From Oligella sp050920755 (GTDB lineage Bacteria > Pseudomonadota > Gammaproteobacteria > Burkholderiales > Burkholderiaceae_B), in contig NZ_CP158480.1 in assembly GCF_050920755.1 (NCBI RefSeq), forward strand, positions 372,001 through 436,000: a DNA stretch of 64,000 nucleotides, given 5' to 3'. Shown here piece after piece: positions 43,066-51,260 of the stretch. How positions within the stretch are numbered: the stretch's first letter is position 1; each line of letters starts with the position of its first letter. The translations under genes were made by a program, and so were the position numbers. Below the pieces are notes generated by a model. That model did no database searches and was not told the DNA's origin. It saw nothing but the letters and a program-made list of their open reading frames with translations.

Positions 43066-44973
43066 TTGCTTAAAAAAATACTAACCCTTCTTACTCTATC
43101 ACTTTCTGTTCAGGCGAGTAGCTTGGCAGCACCTCTGTATACCCAAGAGTTTGAAAAACCTCCCTTTGCAGTGCGTCACGCTAATCTGTCTTTTAAAACC
43201 GCCAAGGAGATGGGAGAGATTGTGCTAAAGCCCTACGTGAGCGTGGAGGATATTTATCAGCTCACGATCATGCATTTGGCGATTGAAGACGAGTACTTTG
43301 ATATTGCCGGGCCTATTGCTCTAGAGCTGGCGAAGTCCAAGGGATCTAAGGAGCTGGCCAAGATGGCGAGTGCACTTTATACGGTGCTTGAGGATCCGGA
43401 GCGAGCCTTGGAAGCAGCGGCTTTATGGCGTAGTCTGGACGATGAGAGCGAAGAGGCGCATTTGAATTATTTAATTGTTGCTGCTCAAGCCGGCGAATAT
43501 GATGGTCTCACCAAGGAGTTGAAGCGGCGCTTAAGGATGAACATCGTCTCGCCTGAGGTCGCTTTAGCGGAGGTGGCCGAGTTTTTGCGTCGTCTTAATC
43601 AACCGCAAAAGGCCCTTGAGATATTTCAGCAGTTGATTGCTGAGCCTTTGTCGGTACCGGCCGGCATTATCAGTATGTTCTTATCGGATTTCGCGATGTA
43701 CGCCGGCGATGAGGAAATGGCTTGGAATTATGCTTTAAAAGCGCTCAATGACAAAAATCTCTCGTCCGAAGTGAGTGCGATGGCGGCAATGCGTATCTTG
43801 CAGCTGTCTGAGGGCCCACGTAATTTGCAAGCCGTGCATTTAATCAGTCAATATATCGAGGCGAATCCTACGCAGCGAGCGGTACGTTTGCTTTATGCAC
43901 ATGTACTGACGCGTGATAAAAAGTTTGACTTGGCGTTGGATGAGCTCGCTAAAATGAACGCGCTTAATCCTGAGGATTTTGATTTACTGTATTATCGGGC
44001 ACAAGTGGATTATCAAGCGGGTAATCTTCAGGACGCAGTGCTTTATTTAGAGCAGTATTTGTCGGTGCAGGAGCAACGCCGCGAGTCCTTGCCGGATGAC
44101 CGTACTAATGCTCAAGCTTCAGCGACGGATGCCTATTTTTTAATGGCTAAAATTTATGAGGATTTGGACGAATATCAAAAGGCCATTGAGCAGCTAGCCA
44201 TGATTGATGAGCCGGAAGCGCATAATAATGTCTTAATTGAGCAAGCCTCACTGTACATTAAATTAAAGCGCTATACCCAAGCCCATGCCTTATTGGAGCA
44301 GATTCAACCGGATGATGATGAAGACGCTTATGTGCGGGCCTTGTTGATGAATGCTACCCTCAGTCGTGAGCGGGGTGAGTATGCCATGGGTTTAGAGTAT
44401 ATTGAGCGCGCCCTTAAGTATTATCCGAATAATCTTTATATACGCTATAGCCAAGCGATGCTGTTTGATCATATGGGTGAGGTTGATAAGGCAGTTACCT
44501 TGTTAGAGCAGATTTTACAGGACTATCCCTTTGATTCGGAATCGTATAATGGCTTAGGCTATGTGTTGGCGGATAATAATCAGCGTTTAGCTGAGGCCAC
44601 GGTATTAATTGAGCGTGCCTTAGCCATGGCGCCGGACAGTGTGCATATTCAGGATAGCTATGGTTGGTTGAATTTCCGTTTGGGAAATCTGGTTTTAGCG
44701 CAGCATTATTTAGAAATGGTTTGGGCAAAAGAGCCAATGGCCGAGGTGGCTGCGCATTTAGCGGATGTCTATTATCAAATGGGCCAAAGGGATAGAGCTT
44801 TTGAGTATTTGCAAAAAGGCTATGAGCTCAGTACGGAAGATCGTGCTTTACTTGATACCATGCAGCGTCTTGGCTATCAACCGCCGGCACCTGAAGCGGA
44901 TGAGAGCACAGCCACAGAGGGAGATGCTGACACTGTTGATGCGCCTCCTGCAGCGCATGAGGCAACACATTAA
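43066..44973 (+). CDS. TPR-repeat periplasmic or outer-membrane-associated protein
   Basis: A 635-residue protein with an N-terminal signal peptide (MLKKILTLLTLSLSVQASSLAA) followed by many tetratricopeptide repeats, clearest at about 430-610 (YSQAMLFDHMGEVDKAVTLL, NGLGYVLADNN, DSYGWLNFRLGN). The acidic Ala-rich tail is unstructured. The start is TTG at 43066, with TGGAG ahead. It is divergent from mutM and immediately upstream of lolB, the conserved arrangement in Burkholderiales. Its function is unknown, but cell-envelope assembly is a reasonable guess from context. Confidence 0.82.
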   Translation: MLKKILTLLTLSLSVQASSLAAPLYTQEFEKPPFAVRHANLSFKTAKEMGEIVLKPYVSVEDIYQLTIMHLAIEDEYFDIAGPIALELAKSKGSKELAKMASALYTVLEDPERALEAAALWRSLDDESEEAHLNYLIVAAQAGEYDGLTKELKRRLRMNIVSPEVALAEVAEFLRRLNQPQKALEIFQQLIAEPLSVPAGIISMFLSDFAMYAGDEEMAWNYALKALNDKNLSSEVSAMAAMRILQLSEGPRNLQAVHLISQYIEANPTQRAVRLLYAHVLTRDKKFDLALDELAKMNALNPEDFDLLYYRAQVDYQAGNLQDAVLYLEQYLSVQEQRRESLPDDRTNAQASATDAYFLMAKIYEDLDEYQKAIEQLAMIDEPEAHNNVLIEQASLYIKLKRYTQAHALLEQIQPDDDEDAYVRALLMNATLSRERGEYAMGLEYIERALKYYPNNLYIRYSQAMLFDHMGEVDKAVTLLEQILQDYPFDSESYNGLGYVLADNNQRLAEATVLIERALAMAPDSVHIQDSYGWLNFRLGNLVLAQHYLEMVWAKEPMAEVAAHLADVYYQMGQRDRAFEYLQKGYELSTEDRALLDTMQRLGYQPPAPEADESTATEGDADTVDAPPAAHEATH

Positions 44974-44995
44974 ATTCGAAGGTTTTTTTCAGAGT

Positions 44996-45571
44996 ATGTT
45001 AAAAAAGTTTTTCAGTCTTTTATCGTTAGTCGTTTTGTTGTTTTTATCCGCTTGTAGCGTTACGCCCACGGTTGATAAGGAGCAGTTGACAGAGGAGACA
45101 CGGGTCGGTCGTTTTGCCGTATTAGCCTTTGATAAGCGCGAAGGGGTTAATAAAGACGCTGTGCAGGGTGGCTTTGTGTGGCGTGATTTCGGCACCAATC
45201 TTGAATTGGATTTAACTAACCCTTTGGGCAATACCTTAGCCCGAGTTGAGGTCAGTGATTTTCAATCGGTTTTAATTAATAGTGCAGGGCAGCGCCTTGT
45301 GGCACCGAGTCCTGATGATTTGGTAGCGAGAGCTTTAGACGGCCGACCTTTACCGGTGAGCGGGATACGTTATTGGGTTAGAGGGGAGTTGATGCCGACG
45401 GTAACCGCAACCGCCGTGGAGCGTGATCATCAAGGTCGCTTGCTATCCGGTGAGCAAAACGGCTGGCAAATCACTTTAAGTGAGTATGATGCAAAGGGGC
45501 CTACGCGTTTGCATTTGTTGCGCAATGAAACGGCAGAGCGTATTACGGTACGTCTTAGCGTGGATCACTAG
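44996..45571 (+). CDS. lolB: Outer-membrane lipoprotein receptor LolB
   Basis: LolB accepts lipoproteins from LolA and inserts them in the outer membrane. The ATG at 44996 gives 191 residues with a lipoprotein signal ending LFLSACS (lipobox Cys). A longer in-frame start at 44765 lies inside the upstream TPR gene and is rejected. The mature part shows LolB wording (GRFAVLAF, GGFVWRDFGTNLELDLTNPLGN, VSGIRYWVRG). ispE follows 6 bases later, a conserved order. Confidence 0.88.
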   Translation: MLKKFFSLLSLVVLLFLSACSVTPTVDKEQLTEETRVGRFAVLAFDKREGVNKDAVQGGFVWRDFGTNLELDLTNPLGNTLARVEVSDFQSVLINSAGQRLVAPSPDDLVARALDGRPLPVSGIRYWVRGELMPTVTATAVERDHQGRLLSGEQNGWQITLSEYDAKGPTRLHLLRNETAERITVRLSVDH

Positions 45572-45577
45572 TTCACT

Positions 45578-46495
45578 ATGACAGTGTTAAGCATTAAAGC
45601 ACCGGCAAAGCTGAACCTTTTTCTTCACGTAACCGGCAGACGTGAGGATGGCTATCATCTTTTACAAAGCCTTTTTGTGCCTATCGCACTTTATGATGGT
45701 TTAAATTTAAAGTTAAATTCAAGAGGAGGGCAAATACGCCGCTTAACAGAGAATCACGGTATCGCTGAGGATGATGATTTAGTGATTAAAGCGGCTCGTT
45801 TATTAAAAAGTACCGTTGGTCGCTCCGAACTGGGAGTGGATATTGAGTTGGAAAAAGTGATTCCCAGTGGGGCTGGGCTGGGTGGCGGCTCCAGTGATGC
45901 GGCAGCAGTCTTATTGGCCTTAAATCAGCTTTGGGAGTTACAGCTGAGTCCTCAGGAGTTATTGCCATTGGCCCTGCAATTAGGGGCTGATGTGCCTTTT
46001 TTCTTATACAAAAGAGCAGCCATTGTAGAAGGGATTGGTGAGCGTATTACACCGTTACGACAGGACTTAAATGCGCGTGTAGCAGGGGCGCATTATGTGT
46101 TGTTTGTGCCGAAATTACCCATTCCGACGGTGAATATTTTTAAAGATCCCGGATTAAAAAGAGATACCCCCTCGCTTGAACTGCCTCAATTAGAGGAGGC
46201 GCTCTTTGCTTCCGAGCCATTGTGGCACTATGGTCATAATGATTTAGAACCGGTAGCTTGTGCGCAGCATCCTGCCTTAGCTGCGATGGTGCAATGGCTG
46301 ACTGCTTTGGGGATTAAGGTGCGTATGAGTGGTGCAGGTTCGGTATTTTTTGCTGTCTTTGAAAGTCGACAGCAGTCCGAAGCGGTTGCGGCATTGGCGG
46401 AACAAGCTTATGCTGAATTGACGCAACACACTGACGTTGCCACGGCTTTATTACGCTCGTTGGATTTGCGTTGTGTTGTGGTGGGGGCGGCGTAG
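45578..46495 (+). CDS. ispE: 4-diphosphocytidyl-2-C-methyl-D-erythritol kinase
   Basis: A GHMP kinase of the MEP isoprenoid pathway, phosphorylating CDP-ME. The 305 residues begin SIKAPAKLNLFLHVTGRREDGYH, with the ATP loop PSGAGLGGGSSDAAAVL and the C-terminal MSGAGSVFFAVF. Its length is slightly above the usual ~285-300. It forms the lolB-ispE pair just upstream of tRNA-Gln and prs, as in many betaproteobacteria. Confidence 0.95.
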   Translation: MTVLSIKAPAKLNLFLHVTGRREDGYHLLQSLFVPIALYDGLNLKLNSRGGQIRRLTENHGIAEDDDLVIKAARLLKSTVGRSELGVDIELEKVIPSGAGLGGGSSDAAAVLLALNQLWELQLSPQELLPLALQLGADVPFFLYKRAAIVEGIGERITPLRQDLNARVAGAHYVLFVPKLPIPTVNIFKDPGLKRDTPSLELPQLEEALFASEPLWHYGHNDLEPVACAQHPALAAMVQWLTALGIKVRMSGAGSVFFAVFESRQQSEAVAALAEQAYAELTQHTDVATALLRSLDLRCVVVGAA

Positions 46496-46553
46496 TTTTG
46501 TTGCGTTGTTGAAACAAAAACCAGCTTGTTTTGGATAAAAATTTTTAAATCGC

Positions 46554-46581
46554 TTGTCTTTATCAAAAAACAATGTATAAT
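46554..46581 (+). promoter_or_regulatory. Promoter of tRNA-Gln
   Basis: TTGTCT (46554-46559) and a perfect TATAAT (46576-46581) are separated by 16 bases, ending 16 bases before the tRNA. Transcription would begin near 46588. Confidence 0.7.
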
Positions 46582-46597
46582 TTTATCTTTCAGGTGT

Positions 46598-46674
46598 TGG
46601 GCTGTAGCCAAGCTGGTTAAGGCACCGGATTTTGATTCCGGCATGCGAAGGTTCGAATCCTTCCAGCCCAGCCA
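46598..46674 (+). tRNA. tRNA-Gln (anticodon TTG)
   Basis: A 77-base tRNA with encoded CCA. The acceptor stem pairs TGGGCTG with CAGCCCA. The anticodon stem is CCGGA/TCCGG with loop TTTTGAT, giving anticodon TTG (reads CAA). The T arm contains GGTTCGAATCC. The D arm (AGCTGGTTAAGGC) is canonical. It lies between ispE and prs. Confidence 0.96.
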
Positions 46675-46688
46675 CACCTTTTTGATTG

Positions 46689-46758
46689 ACCGTACGCTTA
46701 CGACTAGTTCAACACAGACTATGTGCCTTTCTCGGTTGTAGCTAGTACGGTTTTTTTT
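46689..46758 (+). terminator. Probable terminator between tRNA-Gln and prs
   Basis: ACCGTAC (46689-46695) can pair with GTACGGT (46745-46751), which runs into eight T residues. An alternative inner pairing, ACTAG (46703-46707) with CTAGT (46742-46746), shares bases with the outer stem. prs begins 40 bases further on, so some read-through or a second promoter is likely. Confidence 0.55.
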
Positions 46759-46798
46759 GTGCCAAAATTTTCTTCCGGACACAATCTCAGGTATTGTC

Positions 46799-47782
46799 AT
46801 GACCTTTAACCACAATTTGCACGAGCTGGCCAGCGAACATCCTCACTTTATGATTTTTACGGGGACCGCTAATCCTCGCCTAGCCGTTGATGTTGTAAAT
46901 CACTTAAATATGTCCTTAGGACAGATGACAGTAGGTCGCTTCTCAGATGGAGAGGTGATGGTTGAAATTCTTGAAAACGTCCGTGGTCGTGATGTCTTCG
47001 TATTACAGCCGACCTGTGCCCCGACCAATGATAATCTCATGGAGATTATGGTGATGGTGGACGCTTTACGTCGCGCTTCTGCAGGTCGTATTACGGCGGC
47101 TATCCCTTATTTCGGTTATGCGCGTCAGGATCGTCGCCCGCGTTCAGCGCGTGTTGCCATTACCGCCAAGGTAGTGGCAAATATGTTGCAGCGCGTCGGT
47201 GTGGATCGTGTGTTGACGATGGATCTACACGCCGACCAGATTCAGGGTTTCTTTGATATTCCTGTGGACAATATCTACGCCGGTCCGGTGCTCTTGGCAG
47301 ATATTGCTAAGCAAAATTATGACAATTTATTGGTTGTTTCACCGGATATCGGTGGCGTGGTGCGTGCCCGTGCTTTAGCTAAGCAGCTGGAAGCCGATTT
47401 GGCGATTATCGATAAGCGTCGTCCGCGTGCAAACGTCTCCGAGGTCATGAATATCATCGGTGATGTCCAGGGTCGTACCTGCTTATTAATGGACGATATG
47501 GTCGATACCGCCGGTACGCTTTGTAAAGCTGCCGCTGCGCTTAAAGAGCGCGGTGCCAAGGCGGTTTATGCTTATTGTACCCACCCCGTATTATCCGGTG
47601 GTGCCGTTGAGCGTGTGGCAGATTCCGCACTGGACGGCTTAGTGGTTACAGATACGATTCCACTACTTGATGACGCTAAGGCTTGCACTAAGATTCGTCA
47701 GCTCTCTACGGCTGCGCTGTTGGGTGAGACCATTGAGCGTATTGCTACTGCTGAGTCCGTGAGCTCTTTATTTGTCGAGTAA
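46799..47782 (+). CDS. prs: Ribose-phosphate pyrophosphokinase
   Basis: Prs makes PRPP from ribose 5-phosphate and ATP for nucleotide, His and Trp synthesis. The ATG at 46799 gives 327 residues. GRFSDGEVMVEI, the catalytic flexible loop, DLHADQIQGFFDIPVDN and the PRPP-binding MDDMVDTAGTL are all intact. An upstream in-frame start (46757) would run into the terminator T-run and is rejected. Confidence 0.95.
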   Translation: MTFNHNLHELASEHPHFMIFTGTANPRLAVDVVNHLNMSLGQMTVGRFSDGEVMVEILENVRGRDVFVLQPTCAPTNDNLMEIMVMVDALRRASAGRITAAIPYFGYARQDRRPRSARVAITAKVVANMLQRVGVDRVLTMDLHADQIQGFFDIPVDNIYAGPVLLADIAKQNYDNLLVVSPDIGGVVRARALAKQLEADLAIIDKRRPRANVSEVMNIIGDVQGRTCLLMDDMVDTAGTLCKAAAALKERGAKAVYAYCTHPVLSGGAVERVADSALDGLVVTDTIPLLDDAKACTKIRQLSTAALLGETIERIATAESVSSLFVE

Positions 47783-47818
47783 TCGGTCGAGCGGTAAGTC
47801 ATTGATACAGTTTTAGCT

Positions 47819-47857
47819 TAAGCGCTGGTCGCGGCGCTAAGCGAGCGCTTATTGTTT
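47819..47857 (+). terminator. Hairpin after prs, possible terminator
   Basis: TAAGCGCT (47819-47826) pairs with AGCGCTTA (47844-47851), followed by TTGTTT. It sits 37 bases past the prs stop and before the rplY ribosome-binding site. Confidence 0.5.
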
Positions 47858-47919
47858 GGTGATGATAGGCGTTAATCAGGCCTGATAGCTTTCAGGTGTT
47901 TTTTATTTTGGAGTTTTTT

Positions 47920-48552
47920 ATGAAATTTTCAGCCACTACGCGTAGCGTTCAGGGTTCGAGTGCGAGCCGCCGCCTGCGTCGCGCCGGCCGAGTACCTGCC
48001 ATTGTATATGGTGGTAAGGGTGAGGCCCAGAGCATTGAGTTAGACCACAACGAGATTTACCACTCATTACGTAAGCCGGGTTTCGGTTCTTCCGTACTTG
48101 ATATGAATTTAGACGGTAAAACTCAAAAGGTTTTATTACGTGCAGTTCAATGGCATCCATATAAGCCGCTGGTTTTACACGTTGATTTCCAACGCGTTCG
48201 TGCGGACGTTGCAATTGTTACTCGTGTGCCGCTTACTTTCATTAATGCGGATGAGTCTCCTGCAGTTAAAGTTGAAGGTGCTAATATCAATATCGTTCTT
48301 AACGATATCGAGGTTAGCTGCTTACCGGGTGATTTACCGGCCGAGATCGTTGTTGATTTAATCGAAATGAAAAACGGCGATGTTCTTGACGTTGCTAATA
48401 TCACTGCACCTGAAGGTGTTGAGTTCCTAACCCCTGAAACTGAAACCGTCGCAACGGTTCATGTTGTTGCTGCTCAGGTTGAGGAAGAGGAAGTAGCTGA
48501 AGGAGCCGCTGAAGGTGAAGTGGCCGAAGCTGAGAAGCCTAGCGAAGAATAA
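47920..48552 (+). CDS. rplY: 50S ribosomal protein L25/general stress protein Ctc
   Basis: An L25/Ctc-type ribosomal protein that binds 5S rRNA. The ATG at 47920, with TTTGGAG seven bases upstream, gives 210 residues. The N-terminal L25 domain (about 1-90) starts MKFSATTRSVQGSSASRRLRRAG, and the C-terminal TL5/Ctc beta domain (about 95-185) carries EVSCLPGDLPAEIVVDL. The last ~25 residues are an acidic Glu/Ala tail. An upstream in-frame start (47896) lies before the Shine-Dalgarno and is rejected. Confidence 0.94.
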   Translation: MKFSATTRSVQGSSASRRLRRAGRVPAIVYGGKGEAQSIELDHNEIYHSLRKPGFGSSVLDMNLDGKTQKVLLRAVQWHPYKPLVLHVDFQRVRADVAIVTRVPLTFINADESPAVKVEGANINIVLNDIEVSCLPGDLPAEIVVDLIEMKNGDVLDVANITAPEGVEFLTPETETVATVHVVAAQVEEEEVAEGAAEGEVAEAEKPSEE

Positions 48553-48575
48553 TTTCGATTAGAAATAGTTCTTAG

Positions 48576-48613
48576 CCCTTGCATGCGTTAAACTTGCGTG
48601 CAAGGGTTTTTTT
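48576..48613 (+). terminator. Rho-independent terminator after rplY
   Basis: CCCTTGCA (48576-48583) pairs with TGCAAGGG (48599-48606) and is followed by seven T residues. It lies only 17 bases before the pth start, so pth needs read-through or its own promoter. Confidence 0.85.
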
Positions 48614-48629
48614 ATGTGATTCTAAGAAA

Positions 48630-49223
48630 ATGACAGAAGCAATTCGTTTAATTGTGGGGTTAGGTAATCCCGGCGTTAAGTATGAGACGACTCGGCATAA
48701 TGCCGGATTCTGGATGCTGGACTTGTTGGCAGAGGATTTTCATGCGGATTTTAAGCTTGAAAATAACTTTTTCGGTGAAGTGGCTAAGTTCAGACGTGGC
48801 GGTGAGACGATTTTTTTACTGAAGCCCGCCACCTATATGAATCTATCCGGCAAGGCCGTACAGGCGCTTAGCCATTTTTATAAAATACCGGTGCAAAGTA
48901 TGTTGGTGGTGCATGACGAGTTGGATTTGATGCCGGGACAGATTAAGTTAAAAAAAGGCGGTGGTCATGCCGGTCATAATGGATTGCGCGATATTCAAAA
49001 TAAGCTCAGCAGTAATGATTACTGGCGATTGCGCGTCGGTATCGGTCATCCGCGCAGCTTAAATCTTAGTCAGGGGGTGGCAGACTTTGTTTTGCATATG
49101 CCTTCTAAAGAGGATCATGAGCGTATTGTAGCGTCTTTATACCGAGCCGGACAGGCTATTCCGGCATTATTGGACGGTGATAGGGATAGGGCAAATCGCC
49201 TTTTGGCGGAGCCTAAAGCGTAG
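48630..49223 (+). CDS. pth: Peptidyl-tRNA hydrolase
   Basis: Pth releases tRNA from stalled peptidyl-tRNA. The ATG at 48630 gives 197 residues. The signature LIVGLGNPGVKYETTRHNAGF includes the catalytic His, with Asn and Asp in KPATYMNLSG and VVHDELDL, and GGGHAGHNGLRDI. A longer frame starting at 48579 would begin inside the terminator stem and is rejected. Confidence 0.95.
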   Translation: MTEAIRLIVGLGNPGVKYETTRHNAGFWMLDLLAEDFHADFKLENNFFGEVAKFRRGGETIFLLKPATYMNLSGKAVQALSHFYKIPVQSMLVVHDELDLMPGQIKLKKGGGHAGHNGLRDIQNKLSSNDYWRLRVGIGHPRSLNLSQGVADFVLHMPSKEDHERIVASLYRAGQAIPALLDGDRDRANRLLAEPKA

Positions 49224-49231
49224 GATTAAGG

Positions 49232-50038
49232 ATGAGTGATAAGTCTTTTTTTACTGAGCCGCAATTACCGCCCGCGCCGCATCAAGCTGAGCGCTTCTGC
49301 TCACAGGTGCGTGATTTTTTTCGTTTTATTATAAAGCCTGATTTTCGTCGTGGACATGGTCGCGGGGTTGGCGACGGCTGGTTTAAGGATTGGCAGTTAA
49401 ATCTGCCTTGGCAGCGCTTATTGCAGTGGTCAGTCTTTATGTGGGCAGTCAATATTATAGTGCTTGCGCCCATTGCTTTAGTGGTTGCGGATGGTGTGGG
49501 AGCGACCCATCGTATTGAGTTTTCCTATAGTTTGCTACCCTTAGCCGTGATTTGGGCGCCGATCGTTGAGGAAATCCTCTTTCGTTTCAGTGTGCGTAGA
49601 CCAAGCTTGGCGATTTGGTTGGTGCCCATGATGATTGTTGTGCTTTTAAACCAAGGCACGGTAATAGGTACTTTATGTCTTATTGCCGTGTTAGCGATTA
49701 TTATGTTGCTCTATCCCAAGCTTGGACTAAATGGCGCTACAACACGTTTGCGCTTATCCTTTAGTTTTTTAAGATTTTATCGGCGCTGTTTTGTATGGCT
49801 AATGCATATAGCGGTCTTTGCCTTTGCCTATTTGCATATTTTGAATTATGAATTCGACAGCATTAGTATGCTTGCTGTGTTGGTGATGGTGTTACCGCAG
49901 TGGTTCTCGGGTCTGGCTTTGATGTGGATGCGGATAAGATACGGTATTGCTAATGCAATTTATTTACATGCTATATTTAATGGTGGTCCCGTCTTATTGC
50001 TGTTGCTGGTCAAGCTTGCCGGTTTGACTTTAAGCTAA
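49232..50038 (+). CDS. CPBP-family membrane protein (CAAX protease-like)
   Basis: A 268-residue polytopic protein with about six to seven helices after a hydrophilic 60-residue N-terminus. The three CPBP/Abi motif elements can be read in order: the glutamate pair with Arg in APIVEEILFRFSVR, a His in FAYLHIL, and His/Asn in AIYLHAIFNGG. CPBP proteins are intramembrane proteases or immunity-type proteins; the substrate is unknown. It starts 8 bases after pth and precedes ychF. Confidence 0.78.
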   Translation: MSDKSFFTEPQLPPAPHQAERFCSQVRDFFRFIIKPDFRRGHGRGVGDGWFKDWQLNLPWQRLLQWSVFMWAVNIIVLAPIALVVADGVGATHRIEFSYSLLPLAVIWAPIVEEILFRFSVRRPSLAIWLVPMMIVVLLNQGTVIGTLCLIAVLAIIMLLYPKLGLNGATTRLRLSFSFLRFYRRCFVWLMHIAVFAFAYLHILNYEFDSISMLAVLVMVLPQWFSGLALMWMRIRYGIANAIYLHAIFNGGPVLLLLLVKLAGLTLS

Positions 50039-50162
50039 CAAGCGGATTTCAAAGCGCTTTTTTCTAAAAGGAACAAAGTGTTAAATCGCTGTGTCTAAGT
50101 GATTTAACGGTTAAAATAGCGGATTATTATTTACAGTTATCTAATTAATTTTCAGGATTAAT

Positions 50163-51254
50163 ATGGCACTTCAATGTGGTATTGTCGGCTTACCGAATGT
50201 TGGTAAATCAACCTTATTTAATGCACTAACCAAAGCGGGTATTGCCGCAGAAAACTATCCCTTCTGTACGATTGAGCCTAATGTGGGTATTGTGGAAGTG
50301 CCCGATCAGCGTTTGAATCAGTTGGCTGAAATTGTTAAACCACAGCGTATATTACCCGCTACCGTTGAGTTTGTTGATATTGCCGGTTTAGTGGCCGGCG
50401 CCTCTAAGGGTGAGGGTCTAGGTAATCAGTTCTTGGCAAATATCCGTGAAACTCATGCGATTGCGCATGTGGTGCGTTGCTTTGAAGATGATAATGTGGT
50501 CCACGTCTCCGGTCGCGTTGACCCGATTGGTGATATTGAAGTGATTAATACGGAGCTTGCTTTAGCTGACTTGGCCTCCGTTGAGCGTGCTTTAGACCGT
50601 GCGCAGCGTACTGCCCGCTCCGGCGATAAGGAAGCGCAAAAGCTATGTGCTTTATTAGAGCGTATTGTGCCGGTGCTGAATGAGGCCAAAACTATCCGCA
50701 GCATGAATTTGGACGAGGACGACTTAGCCATGCTTAAGGGCTTTAGCTTTATTACGGCTAAGCCGGTACTCTATGTGGCAAATGTCCGCGAGGATGGTTT
50801 TAGCGATAACCCTCATCTTAAAGCCGTGCAGGACTACGCTGCAGCGGAAAATGCCGAGGTGGTGGCGGTGTGTGCCGCCGTTGAGGCGGAAATTGCCGAT
50901 CTGGACGATGAGGACAAGGCTGTTTTCCTTGAGGATATGGGGATGGATGAGCCGGGTCTGAATCGCGTGATTCGTGCCGCTTATAAGCTTTTAGGTTTAC
51001 AGACTTACTTTACCGCCGGCGTCAAGGAGGTAAGGGCTTGGACGATACATATTGGCGATACCGCACCTCAGGCGGCCGGCGTGATTCATACCGATTTTGA
51101 GCGAGGCTTTATTCGTGCCCAAACCATTGCTTTTGAAGACTATATCAAGTTCAAGGGTGAAAACGGCGCCAAGGAAGCGGGTAAAATGCGCGCCGAGGGC
51201 AAGGACTACGTTGTTCATGACGGCGATGTGATTAACTTCTTATTTAATGTCTAA
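50163..51254 (+). CDS. ychF: Redox-regulated ATPase YchF (OLA1 family)
   Basis: A ribosome-associated Obg-like ATPase. The 363 residues match the usual length. G1 is GLPNVGKSTLFNAL, G3 is VDIAGLVAGASKGEGLGNQFL, and the NxxE-type G4 that favours ATP replaces NKxD (YVANVREDGF region). The C-terminal TGS domain ends DGDVINFLFNV. It has its own leader after the CPBP gene and is followed 6 bases later by the AsmA-like gene. Confidence 0.95.
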   Translation: MALQCGIVGLPNVGKSTLFNALTKAGIAAENYPFCTIEPNVGIVEVPDQRLNQLAEIVKPQRILPATVEFVDIAGLVAGASKGEGLGNQFLANIRETHAIAHVVRCFEDDNVVHVSGRVDPIGDIEVINTELALADLASVERALDRAQRTARSGDKEAQKLCALLERIVPVLNEAKTIRSMNLDEDDLAMLKGFSFITAKPVLYVANVREDGFSDNPHLKAVQDYAAAENAEVVAVCAAVEAEIADLDDEDKAVFLEDMGMDEPGLNRVIRAAYKLLGLQTYFTAGVKEVRAWTIHIGDTAPQAAGVIHTDFERGFIRAQTIAFEDYIKFKGENGAKEAGKMRAEGKDYVVHDGDVINFLFNV

Positions 51255-51260
51255 TGACTC

